Shown one piece after another: positions 8,165 to 14,776 of a stretch of 14,836 nt of DNA. A model generated the notes under the pieces. That model searched no databases, was not told the DNA's origin, and saw nothing but the letters and a program-made list of their open reading frames with translations. The stretch comes from an uncultured Bacteroides sp. (GTDB taxonomy: Bacteria; Bacteroidota; Bacteroidia; Bacteroidales; Bacteroidaceae), in NCBI RefSeq assembly GCF_910578895.1, contig NZ_CAJTSC010000050.1, positions 1 to 14,836 of the forward strand, read 5' to 3'. The position numbers and the translations under genes were made by a program. The number at the start of each line of letters is the position of its first letter. Position 1 is the stretch's first letter.

Positions 8165-8392
8165 ATGGATAGTATAAACTATAAAATTATTGATACCCGG
8201 AAAATAGCGGATTACATCAGTTCTCATTCTGGTACAGTGGTGACTGTGGATGATGTCATTCAAAATTCCGGCGCTGACAAGCTTCGTGTGTATCCCGCCC
8301 TATTCGAACTTGAACAAAGCGGATGGCTCGAAGTGGTGGAACGTGAAGAACTTGGAGCGCCCTCGGTCGTTCGCAGGAAGAAACAGGGATAA
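8165..8392 (+). CDS. Small winged-helix-like protein, last gene of the polysaccharide locus
   Basis: I do not recognise a named family for this 75-residue protein. The sequence reads like a single winged-helix domain: helix 1 around TRKIADYISSH (11-21), helix 2 around TVDDVIQNSG (27-36), a probable recognition helix DKLRVYPALFELEQSGW (38-54), then a strand-turn-strand wing LEVVEREELGAPSVVRRKK (55-73) with a basic end. This is the layout of small DNA-binding or MarR/ArsR-like cores, although such folds also mediate protein contacts. It starts 13 nt after the second GT4 gene and is followed by a strong terminator 34 nt after its stop, so it is probably transcribed with the locus. A regulatory role in polysaccharide expression is inference only. 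Confidence 0.75.
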   Translation: MDSINYKIIDTRKIADYISSHSGTVVTVDDVIQNSGADKLRVYPALFELEQSGWLEVVEREELGAPSVVRRKKQG

Positions 8393-8426
8393 ACGACAGG
8401 TAACAGCGGTTATTTTGTTTTAGGTG

Positions 8427-8467
8427 CAGCCGGAATTGCTTTGATGAAAGCGGTTTCGGCTGTTTTT
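8427..8467 (+). terminator. Strong intrinsic terminator closing the polysaccharide locus
   Basis: CAGCCGGAATTGCTTT (8427-8442) and AAAGCGGTTTCGGCTG (8447-8462) pair over 16 positions: 13 Watson-Crick pairs and 3 G-T wobbles, around a GATG loop. TTTTT follows at 8463-8467. It lies 34 nt after the small winged-helix-like gene and about 124 nt before pheT, so it separates the two units. Confidence 0.85.
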
Positions 8468-8547
8468 ATTGGATGGTTTCCGAGGTTGAATGGTTGAACC
8501 GGATTATTTTCTTCTCCGATAATTCCCTGTCAACCAAAAAATCTTAT

Positions 8548-8555
8548 TAACTTTG
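8548..8555 (+). promoter_or_regulatory. Candidate Bacteroides-type promoter (-7 element) for pheT
   Basis: TAACTTTG at 8548-8555 is an exact match to the Bacteroides -7 consensus TAnnTTTG. It lies after the terminator at 8427-8467 and would place the transcript start near 8560, giving a leader of about 30 nt. No TTTG is found at the expected -33 distance (the area around 8523-8529 reads TTCCCTG), so only half of the promoter is supported. Confidence 0.45.
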
Positions 8556-8590
8556 CGGGTCACTTTTGGAAACAATAAAAAAATAATGAT

Positions 8591-11053
8591 ATGAATATCT
8601 CTTATAATTGGTTGAAAGAGTATGTCGATTTCGATTTGACACCGGATGAAGTAGCTGCCGCACTGACTTCCATCGGATTGGAAACAGGAAGTGTAGAAGA
8701 GGTGCAAACCATTAAAGGCGGACTGGAAGGTCTGGTCATCGGAGAAGTGTTGACATGCGAAGTTCATCCTAATTCGGACCACATGCACATCACTACCGTA
8801 AATCTGGGGCAGGGCGAACCTGTACAGATAGTATGTGGCGCGTCTAATGTGGCTGCCGGACAGAAAGTGGTAGTAGCTACTCTGGGTACAAAACTGTACG
8901 ACGGTGATGAATGCTTTACCATCAAGAAATCAAAACTTCGTGGCGTAGAGTCTAACGGCATGATTTGTGCGGAAGATGAAATCGGCATCGGTACGGACCA
9001 TGCGGGTATCATCGTGTTGCCGGAAACTGCCGTGCCGGGTACGCTTGCCAAGGACTATTATAACATCAAGAGCGACTACGTGCTGGAAGTGGACATCACT
9101 CCCAACCGTGCCGATGCCTGCTCGCACTATGGGGTGGCTCGTGATTTGTACGCTTATCTGGTGCAGAACGGTATGCCTACTGCCTTGAAGAAACCCTCTG
9201 TGGATGCTTTTGCCATTGAAAACCACGATTTGGACATCAAGGTTACGGTAGAGAACAGCGAGGCTTGTCCGCGTTATGCCGGAGTGACGGTGAAAGGCGT
9301 AACGGTAAAGGAGAGCCCGGAATGGTTGCAGAACAAGCTCCGCATCATCGGCTTGCGTCCGATTAACAATGTGGTGGATATTACGAACTACATCGTTCAC
9401 GCATTCGGCCAGCCGCTTCACTGCTTCGATGCCGACAAAATCAAAGGCGGCGAGGTGATTGTGAAGACTATGCCCGAGGGTACTCCGTTTGTTACGCTGG
9501 ACGGCGTGGAACGCAAACTGGGCGAACGCGACCTGATGATTTGTAACCAGGAAGAGGCTATGTGCATCGCCGGAGTATTCGGCGGGTTGGATTCCGGTTC
9601 TACGGAAACCACGAAAGACGTATTTATCGAAAGTGCCTATTTCCATCCTACGTGGGTGCGTAAAACAGCCCGTCGTCATGGCTTGAGCACGGATGCTTCG
9701 TTCCGCTTTGAAAGAGGTATCGACCCGAACATCACTCTTTATTGCTTGAAATTGGCTGCGATAATGGTGAAAGAACTTGCCGGCGGTACTATCTCTTCCG
9801 ATATAAAGGATGTATGTGTTGCTCCCGCCAAAGATTTCAGAGTGGAACTTTCCTACGAGAAGGTTCATTCGCTGATAGGCAAGATTATCCCCGTAGAGAC
9901 GATAAAGAACATTGTGACAAGTCTGGAGATGAAGATTGTAGCCGAAACGGCAGAAGGCTTGACACTGGATGTTCCGCCTTATCGTGTGGACGTACAACGC
10001 GATTGCGATGTGATAGAAGATATTCTCCGTATTTACGGTTACAATAATGTAGAGATACCGACTGCTTTGAAGTCCAGTCTGACAACGAAGGGCGAATGGG
10101 ATAAATCCAACAGATTGCAGAACTTGGTTGCCGAGCAATTGGTGGGTTGCGGTTTCAATGAAATCCTGAACAACTCGTTGACACGTGCCGCCTATTACGA
10201 CGGACTGGAGTCATATCCTGCCAAGAACCTTGTAATGCTGATGAACCCGCTTAGCGCAGACTTGAACGCTATGCGCCAGTCGTTGCTTTTTGGCGGGTTG
10301 GAGAGCATTGCGCACAATGCTAACCGTAAGATTTCGGATTTGAGATTCTTCGAGTTCGGTAATTGCTATTATTTCAACGAAGAGAAACGTAATCCGGAAA
10401 AGGCACTCGCACCTTACTCCGAGGACTATCATTTGGGATTGTGGGTTACCGGCAAAAGAGTTTCCAACTCATGGGCGCACCAAGACGAAGAGAGTACCGT
10501 ATACGAACTGAAAGCGTATGTTGAGAATATATTTGCCCGTTTGGGATTGCAGATGCGCGATTTGGTAGTAGGCAATCTTACGGATGATATTTACGCTGCG
10601 GCTTTGTCCGTACAGACAAGAGGCGGCAAGCGGCTTGCTACTTTCGGCGTTGTGACAAGAAAACTTCTGAAGGCGTTCGATATTGACAATGAGGTGTATT
10701 ATGCCGATTTGAACTGGAAAGAGCTGATGAAGGCTATCAAAAACGTGAAAGTGAATTACACCGAAATCTCCAAGTTCCCTGCCGTGAAGCGCGACCTTGC
10801 TTTGTTGCTCGACAAGAAGGTGCAGTTTGCCGAAATTGAGAAGATTGCCTATGAAACGGAGAAGAAACTCCTGAAGGAAGTCGCTCTCTTTGACGTATAT
10901 GAAGGTAAAAATCTGGAAGCCGGAAAGAAATCGTATGCCGTAAGTTTCTTGTTGCAGGACGAGAATGCTACGCTGAACGACAAGCAGATTGACAAAGTGA
11001 TGCAGAAGTTAGTGAAGAACCTGGAAGATAAACTGGGAGCGAAACTGCGCTGA
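8591..11053 (+). CDS. pheT: Phenylalanyl-tRNA synthetase beta chain
   Basis: The 820-residue product has the full bacterial PheT layout. It begins MNISYNWLKEYVDFDLTP. An EMAP/Trbp111-like tRNA-binding domain follows at about 44-155, including PNSDHMHITTVNLG and CGASNV. The B3/4 editing domain covers about 215-390, including GLRPINNVVDITNYI, and the B5 domain about 410-480. The catalytic-like core includes MNPLSADLNAMRQSLLFGGL. The C-terminal FDX-ACB anticodon-binding domain runs from about 727 (FPAVKRDLALLLDKK) to the end. With PheS it forms the alpha2-beta2 enzyme that charges tRNA-Phe; the beta chain does proofreading and tRNA recognition. No pheS is present in this window, unlike the pheST operons of many bacteria. 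The gene is intact and more G/C-rich than the locus upstream. The start has no clear Shine-Dalgarno sequence. Confidence 0.98.
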   Translation: MNISYNWLKEYVDFDLTPDEVAAALTSIGLETGSVEEVQTIKGGLEGLVIGEVLTCEVHPNSDHMHITTVNLGQGEPVQIVCGASNVAAGQKVVVATLGTKLYDGDECFTIKKSKLRGVESNGMICAEDEIGIGTDHAGIIVLPETAVPGTLAKDYYNIKSDYVLEVDITPNRADACSHYGVARDLYAYLVQNGMPTALKKPSVDAFAIENHDLDIKVTVENSEACPRYAGVTVKGVTVKESPEWLQNKLRIIGLRPINNVVDITNYIVHAFGQPLHCFDADKIKGGEVIVKTMPEGTPFVTLDGVERKLGERDLMICNQEEAMCIAGVFGGLDSGSTETTKDVFIESAYFHPTWVRKTARRHGLSTDASFRFERGIDPNITLYCLKLAAIMVKELAGGTISSDIKDVCVAPAKDFRVELSYEKVHSLIGKIIPVETIKNIVTSLEMKIVAETAEGLTLDVPPYRVDVQRDCDVIEDILRIYGYNNVEIPTALKSSLTTKGEWDKSNRLQNLVAEQLVGCGFNEILNNSLTRAAYYDGLESYPAKNLVMLMNPLSADLNAMRQSLLFGGLESIAHNANRKISDLRFFEFGNCYYFNEEKRNPEKALAPYSEDYHLGLWVTGKRVSNSWAHQDEESTVYELKAYVENIFARLGLQMRDLVVGNLTDDIYAAALSVQTRGGKRLATFGVVTRKLLKAFDIDNEVYYADLNWKELMKAIKNVKVNYTEISKFPAVKRDLALLLDKKVQFAEIEKIAYETEKKLLKEVALFDVYEGKNLEAGKKSYAVSFLLQDENATLNDKQIDKVMQKLVKNLEDKLGAKLR

Positions 11054-11062
11054 TGAGATTTG

Positions 11063-11117
11063 AAAATTCATAATTCACGACTCACAATTTAAAATTCATA
11101 ATTAAAAATTCATAATT
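11063..11117. repeat. Three copies of a 13-bp AT-rich direct repeat between pheT and yebC
   Basis: AAAATTCATAATT occurs exactly at 11063-11075, 11091-11103 and 11105-11117, that is with 28-nt and 14-nt periods. The sequence between the first two copies (TCACAATT) looks like a degenerate unit. Copies fill nearly the whole 72-nt gap. Similar AT-rich tandem units are common between Bacteroidales genes; I see no hairpin terminator or TAnnTTTG promoter in the gap, so pheT and yebC may share a transcript. Confidence 0.8.
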
Positions 11118-11125
11118 AAACAAAT

Positions 11126-11863
11126 ATGGGAAGAGCGTTTGAATATAGAAAAGCTGCCAAAATGAAAAGATGGGGTCACATGGCAAAGACCTTTACAAGA
11201 CTGGGTAAACAAATTGCTATTGCAGTGAAAGCCGGCGGACCCGAACCGGAAAACAACCCGACATTGCGCTCGGTTATCGCTACTTGTAAGCGCGAGAATA
11301 TGCCGAAGGATAACATCGAACGTGCCATCAAGAATGCAATGGGTAAAGACCAGAGCGACTACAAGAGCATGACTTACGAAGGATATGGTCCTCACGGTGT
11401 GGCAGTGTTCGTTGACACGCTGACAGACAATCCTACCCGTACGGTAGCGGATGTGCGTAGCGTATTCAACAAGTTCGGCGGAAACTTGGGAACAATGGGG
11501 TCATTGGCTTTCTTGTTCGACCATAAGTGTGTGTTTACTTTCAAGAAGAAAGACGGTATGGATATGGAGGAATTCATTCTCGACATGATTGACTTCGATA
11601 TCGACGAGGACTATGAAGAGGATGAAGAAGAAGGCACAATTACCATTTACGGTGACCCGAAGAGCTATGCGGCTATCCAAAAGCATTTGGAAGAAGGTGG
11701 TTTTGAGGATGTCGGTGGCGAATTCACTTACATTGCAAACGACCTGAAAGATGTGGAAGCGGCACATCGTGAAACTATCGACAAGATGGTGGAACGCCTG
11801 GAAGAATTTGATGATGTACAGACGGTTTACACCAACATGAAGCCGGAAGCGGACGAAGAGTAA
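11126..11863 (+). CDS. yebC: YebC/PmpR (TACO1) family protein
   Basis: The 245-residue length and sequence fit the family. The N-terminal domain starts MGRAFEYRKAAKMKRWGHMA, the Bacteroidales version of the usual A-G-H-S-K-W start. The family core follows: NPTLRSVIATCKRENMPKDN (near 54-73) and IERAIKNAMGK, then YEGYGPHGVAVFVDTLTDNP and VFNKFGGNLGTMGSLAFLF. A very acidic stretch DEDYEEDEEEG lies near 158-168. The family was first described as transcription regulators (PmpR, YebC) and is now also linked to translation: mitochondrial TACO1 and some bacterial members help ribosomes through difficult sequences such as proline runs. Which role applies here cannot be told from sequence. It follows pheT by 72 nt, and its stop overlaps the next start (TAATG). 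Confidence 0.95.
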   Translation: MGRAFEYRKAAKMKRWGHMAKTFTRLGKQIAIAVKAGGPEPENNPTLRSVIATCKRENMPKDNIERAIKNAMGKDQSDYKSMTYEGYGPHGVAVFVDTLTDNPTRTVADVRSVFNKFGGNLGTMGSLAFLFDHKCVFTFKKKDGMDMEEFILDMIDFDIDEDYEEDEEEGTITIYGDPKSYAAIQKHLEEGGFEDVGGEFTYIANDLKDVEAAHRETIDKMVERLEEFDDVQTVYTNMKPEADEE

Positions 11864-12108
11864 TGACTTATACCTATAAGACCCAGGGTACATGCAGTAC
11901 CCATATAGAACTTGAAGTAGAAGACGGCATCGTAAAGAATGTTTCATTTTGGGGCGGTTGCAACGGCAATCTGCAAGGTTTGTCGCGCTTGGTTTCCGGT
12001 ATGCCGGTGAATGAGGTGATTTCCCGCTTGGAAGGTATCCGTTGCGGTGGGCGTCCCACTTCTTGTCCGGATCAGTTGTGCAAGGCATTGCACGAAATGG
12101 GATATTAA
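11863..12108 (+). CDS. TSCPD-domain small cysteine-rich protein (TIGR03905 type)
   Basis: This 81-residue protein consists of a single TSCPD domain (PF12637), named for the motif seen here at residues 66-70. It carries five cysteines, C11, C33, C61, C68 and C73, in the contexts TCSTHIE, GGCNGN, RCGGR, SCPD and LCKAL; the spacing suggests a metal site or redox use. The domain also occurs at the C-terminus of B12-dependent ribonucleotide reductases, but the stand-alone protein has no assigned function known to me. Its ATG at 11863 shares the last A of the yebC stop (TAATG), so translation is probably coupled to yebC. A strong terminator lies 72 nt downstream. Confidence 0.92.
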   Translation: MTYTYKTQGTCSTHIELEVEDGIVKNVSFWGGCNGNLQGLSRLVSGMPVNEVISRLEGIRCGGRPTSCPDQLCKALHEMGY

Positions 12109-12180
12109 GTATTCGTATTCCGGAGTTGAGAGTCAAGATTGGAAGGGAGTAAACGGGTTTTTGCTTCTGAAATGTATACT

Positions 12181-12223
12181 AACCGTCTCGTGAGATGATA
12201 ACCGTCCCACGAGACGGTTTTTT
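12181..12223 (+). terminator. Strong intrinsic terminator with a duplicated 5' arm
   Basis: AACCGTCTCGTG (12181-12192) and CACGAGACGGTT (12208-12219) are perfect 12-bp complements around a 15-nt loop, followed by a T tract to 12223. The loop contains a second AACCGTC (12200-12206), which could pair with GACGGTT (12213-12219) in a competing 7-bp hairpin with a 6-nt loop. It ends the pheT-yebC-TSCPD unit. Confidence 0.88.
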
Positions 12224-12260
12224 CTTTCGAGAAGCGGTTTTTCTATCCGGAGGGGAGCAC

Positions 12261-12294
12261 TTTGTCGGTTTTGAACTAAGTTATGCTATATTTG
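12261..12294 (+). promoter_or_regulatory. Candidate Bacteroides-type promoter for the mntH-ogt unit
   Basis: TATATTTG at 12287-12294 matches the -7 consensus TAnnTTTG exactly. TTTG at 12261-12264 could serve as the -33 box, with 22 nt between them, slightly longer than the usual 19-21. It lies after the terminator at 12181-12223 and would give a leader of roughly 55 nt before the ATG at 12359. Confidence 0.55.
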
Positions 12295-12311
12295 TTTTTT
12301 AATTAACCATT

Positions 12312-12330
12312 AGTATTTACTTTGAATACT
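12312..12330. promoter_or_regulatory. Small inverted repeat in the mntH leader, possible operator
   Basis: AGTATT (12312-12317) and AATACT (12325-12330) are perfect 6-bp complements separated by 7 nt. The repeat lies just after the candidate -7 element and 29 nt before the mntH start. It could be an operator for a metal-responsive repressor or a small RNA hairpin; its short length makes chance a real option. Confidence 0.3.
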
Positions 12331-12358
12331 TTTACACGCCCGAAATAAGAACAACACA

Positions 12359-13621
12359 ATGAAGAATATTTTTAAAGACTTAAAGCGGAAAGACCACAAA
12401 CGTCATTTAGGTGGTTTGGACGTATTCAGATATATCGGTCCGGGACTGTTGGTTACGGTAGGTTTCATTGATCCGGGAAACTGGGCGTCTAATTTTGCGG
12501 CAGGCTCCGAGTTTGGCTATTCATTGTTATGGGTGGTGACGCTCTCTACCATTATGCTGATAATCTTGCAGCATAACGTAGCACACTTGGGTATTGTCAC
12601 CGGATTGTGTTTGTCGGAAGCTGCCACGCGATATACTCCTAAATGGGTGTCGCGCCCTATATTGGCAACGGCGGTATTGGCTTCCATATCCACTTCCCTT
12701 GCCGAAATATTGGGTGGGGCCATTGCATTGCAAATGTTGCTGGGCGTTCCGATAATATGGGGATCGGTGCTGACAACCGCCTTTGTGTTGGTGATGCTTT
12801 TCACCAATTCTTATAAGAAGATTGAAAGAGCCATCATCGCATTTGTGTCCGTAATAGGGCTTTCGTTCATCTATGAGCTTTTTCTTGTCAGGATAGATTG
12901 GCCTATGGCGGTGAAAGGATGGGTGACACCCTCATTTCCCGAAGGGAGTATGCTTATTATAATGAGCGTGCTTGGCGCCGTGGTGATGCCTCATAATCTG
13001 TTTCTCCATTCGGAGGTGATACAGAGCCACGAGTACAACAAGCAGGATGATGCCTCTATCCGCAAGGTATTGAAGTACGAACTGTTCGATACGTTATTTT
13101 CCATGATTGTGGGGTGGGCGATTAACAGTGCGATGATATTGTTGGCTGCCGCCACTTTCTTCCAGGGCGGAATTCAGGTGGAAGAGTTGCAACAGGCGAA
13201 ATCGCTGTTGGACCCGTTGCTGGGGAACAGTGCTGCGGCGGTGTTTGCGTTGGCATTGTTGATGGCGGGCATATCTTCTACGATTACGAGCGGAATGGCG
13301 GCAGGCTCCATCTTTGCCGGTATATTCGGTGAGGCGTATCATATCAAGGACAGCCACTCGCAGGTGGGGGTAATCCTTTCCTTGGGCATTGCACTGTTGT
13401 TGATTGGTTTTATCGGTGACCCTTTCAAGGGATTATTGGTTTCGCAGATGATACTGAGCATTCAATTGCCTTTCACCGTGTTCCTGCAGGTGAGTCTCAC
13501 TTCATCACGCAAGGTGATGGGGCAGTATGCAAACAGTAAGTGGAGTACTTTTGTACTCTATACGATTGCGGCTGTGGTGACGATATTGAATATCATGTTA
13601 TTAATATCCGGGGTGTCATGA
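12359..13621 (+). CDS. mntH: Nramp-family divalent metal (Mn2+/Fe2+) transporter
   Basis: The 420-residue inner-membrane protein has about 11 membrane helices. Metal-site residues are intact: DPGN at 38-41 in the unwound helix 1 (D38 and N41), and AVVMPHNLFLHS in helix 6 with A207, M210 and H212. The methionine is the residue linked with preference for Mn/Fe/Cd over Mg and Ca. Nramp proteins import metal with protons. The N-terminus (GLDVFRYIGPGLLVTVGFID) is standard, and the ATG at 12359 is the first after a candidate promoter. The stop overlaps the next ATG as ATGA at 13618-13621, joining it to a DNA-alkylation repair gene. Manganese is the likeliest substrate; iron is possible. Confidence 0.93.
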   Translation: MKNIFKDLKRKDHKRHLGGLDVFRYIGPGLLVTVGFIDPGNWASNFAAGSEFGYSLLWVVTLSTIMLIILQHNVAHLGIVTGLCLSEAATRYTPKWVSRPILATAVLASISTSLAEILGGAIALQMLLGVPIIWGSVLTTAFVLVMLFTNSYKKIERAIIAFVSVIGLSFIYELFLVRIDWPMAVKGWVTPSFPEGSMLIIMSVLGAVVMPHNLFLHSEVIQSHEYNKQDDASIRKVLKYELFDTLFSMIVGWAINSAMILLAAATFFQGGIQVEELQQAKSLLDPLLGNSAAAVFALALLMAGISSTITSGMAAGSIFAGIFGEAYHIKDSHSQVGVILSLGIALLLIGFIGDPFKGLLVSQMILSIQLPFTVFLQVSLTSSRKVMGQYANSKWSTFVLYTIAAVVTILNIMLLISGVS

Positions 13622-14211
13622 AATGCCGTTTATTGAATGAAAGGTTCGTTACCATAGAGCGGTGGGCGGATGGCGGATATTCCCGCATACTTGCCGGAAT
13701 GGTGATAGGGTATTCGTTTGCAGAGACATTCTTGGGAGATATGCTGGTTGCTTCGACCTCCCGCGGAGTTTGTTATTTGGCATTCGTGACCGCAGGCAGG
13801 GAAGCCGCATGTGCCGAAATGAGAGAGCGTTTTTCCGGATCTGTCTTTGAAGAACGTACGGATGAGTATCAACATAGGGCATTGGCGGCTTTATCGGCTG
13901 ATAATAACGGTTTGGAAACAGTGCCCTTGCATTTGAAAGGGACGGATTTCCAGTTACGCGTATGGAAAGAACTGCTGAAGATACCTTTCGGCGAAACCGC
14001 CACTTACAAAGAGGTTGCCGCCGCACTGCAAGCACCTAAGGCATGCCGTGCCGTAGGTTCCGCCATTGGCGATAATCCGGTTTCGGTATTGATTCCTTGC
14101 CACCGGGTGTTGCGTACGGACGGGGCGCTCGGCGGTTATCATTGGGGATTGGAGCATAAAGTACGGTTGCTGGAGTGGGAGAGAGAACGTATGGTAAATG
14201 GTATAAGTTAA
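13618..14211 (+). CDS. ogt: Methylated-DNA--protein-cysteine methyltransferase (Ogt/Ada C-terminal type)
   Basis: The start at ATG 13618 gives 197 residues; the open frame reaches 26 codons further back, but that part lies inside mntH in another frame. A ribonuclease-H-like N-terminal domain (YSFAETFLGDMLVASTSRGV, 32-51) is followed by the catalytic domain from about 108: TDFQLRVWKELLKIPFGETA, then ACRAVGSAIGDNP (142-154) with the arginine finger R144, and VLIPCHRVLR (157-166) with acceptor cysteine C161. GALGGYHWG and KVRLLEWE complete the domain. It removes O6-alkyl groups from guanine by irreversible transfer to its own cysteine. There is no metal-binding Ada N-terminus. Residues 1-27 look like the tail of an AraC-type helix-turn-helix domain, as in fused Ada-like proteins, so it may be a shortened form. 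ATGA coupling to mntH is visible. Confidence 0.95.
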   Translation: MKCRLLNERFVTIERWADGGYSRILAGMVIGYSFAETFLGDMLVASTSRGVCYLAFVTAGREAACAEMRERFSGSVFEERTDEYQHRALAALSADNNGLETVPLHLKGTDFQLRVWKELLKIPFGETATYKEVAAALQAPKACRAVGSAIGDNPVSVLIPCHRVLRTDGALGGYHWGLEHKVRLLEWERERMVNGIS

Positions 14212-14238
14212 TTATTAAAGTATAATCAGATAAAATAT

Positions 14239-14694
14239 ATGGAAGATAGAGTGGTGAAAGCTGTTGAGCTATTTAAGAGCGGTTACAATTGTTCGCAGTC
14301 GGTGGTGGCTGCTTTTGCAGATATGTATGGATTTACGGAAGAGCAGGCGCTGCGCATGTCCGCTTCTTTTGGCGGTGGCATCGGACGGATGCGCCAGACT
14401 TGCGGTGCCGCTTGCGGCATGTTTTTGTTGGCAGGATTGGAAAAAGGGGCTGTCGACGGCAAGGACCGCGAGGGAAAAGCCGCCAACTATGCGCTGGTGC
14501 AGGAACTTGCCGAAGAGTTCAGGCAACGTAACGGTTCGATGATTTGTGCCGAACTGTTGGGATTGAAGAAACCGGAAGGAACTTCCGTTCCCGAAGCCCG
14601 TACGGAACAGTATTACGCCAAGCGGCCTTGCGCGAAGATGGTGGAAACGGCGGCGGCAATATGGGCAGAGTATTTGGAAAAGCAGCGGAAATAA
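14239..14694 (+). CDS. C_GCAxxG_C_C family putative redox protein
   Basis: This 151-residue, soluble, mostly helical protein matches the C_GCAxxG_C_C family (PF09719, TIGR01909). Its cysteines are C18 in GYNCSQSV, C55 and C59 in QTCGAACGMFLLAGL (with the C-G-A-x-x-G block), C103 in MICAELLG and C131 in RPCAKMV. A glycine-rich ASFGGGIGRMR (42-52) precedes the central pair. The conserved cysteines suggest a redox-active or metal-binding site; the biochemical role is not established. It begins 27 nt after the ogt stop with no terminator between them and is probably cotranscribed with mntH and ogt. No clear intrinsic terminator follows in the remaining 142 nt. Confidence 0.93.
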   Translation: MEDRVVKAVELFKSGYNCSQSVVAAFADMYGFTEEQALRMSASFGGGIGRMRQTCGAACGMFLLAGLEKGAVDGKDREGKAANYALVQELAEEFRQRNGSMICAELLGLKKPEGTSVPEARTEQYYAKRPCAKMVETAAAIWAEYLEKQRK

Positions 14695-14768
14695 GGTGAG
14701 ATTAGCCGTTTTTCTGACAAAACAGCGAAAAAAAAGGATGCTAATATGTTATATAGCATAAAAATAGC

Positions 14769-14776
14769 TATCTTTG
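14769..14776 (+). promoter_or_regulatory. Candidate Bacteroides-type promoter for a gene beyond the right edge
   Basis: TATCTTTG at 14769-14776 matches TAnnTTTG exactly. No good TTTG lies 19-21 nt upstream; TGTT at 14747-14750 is the nearest candidate. An ATG at 14826 follows about 45 nt after the expected transcript start and would open a new frame (M-S-N) running off the window, too short to call as a gene. Confidence 0.4.

Noticed and set aside
8930..10138. 402-codon open frame on the - strand opposite pheT
   Set aside because: It lies wholly inside the conserved pheT gene, has no recognisable domain, and its R/H/Q-rich composition is typical of an antisense shadow.
11501..12136. 211-codon open frame on the - strand opposite yebC and the TSCPD gene
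   Set aside because: It overlaps two well-supported genes and shows no family features; it is a shadow frame.
13540..13617. Upstream extension of the Ogt frame into mntH
   Set aside because: It overlaps the last membrane helix of MntH in another frame. The ATGA overlap at 13618 is the normal coupled start.
14709..14739. Possible terminator after the C_GCAxxG_C_C gene
   Set aside because: TTTTTCTG and CAGCGAAAAA can pair only with a 2-nt bulge, and no T tract follows on the + strand, so I do not call it.
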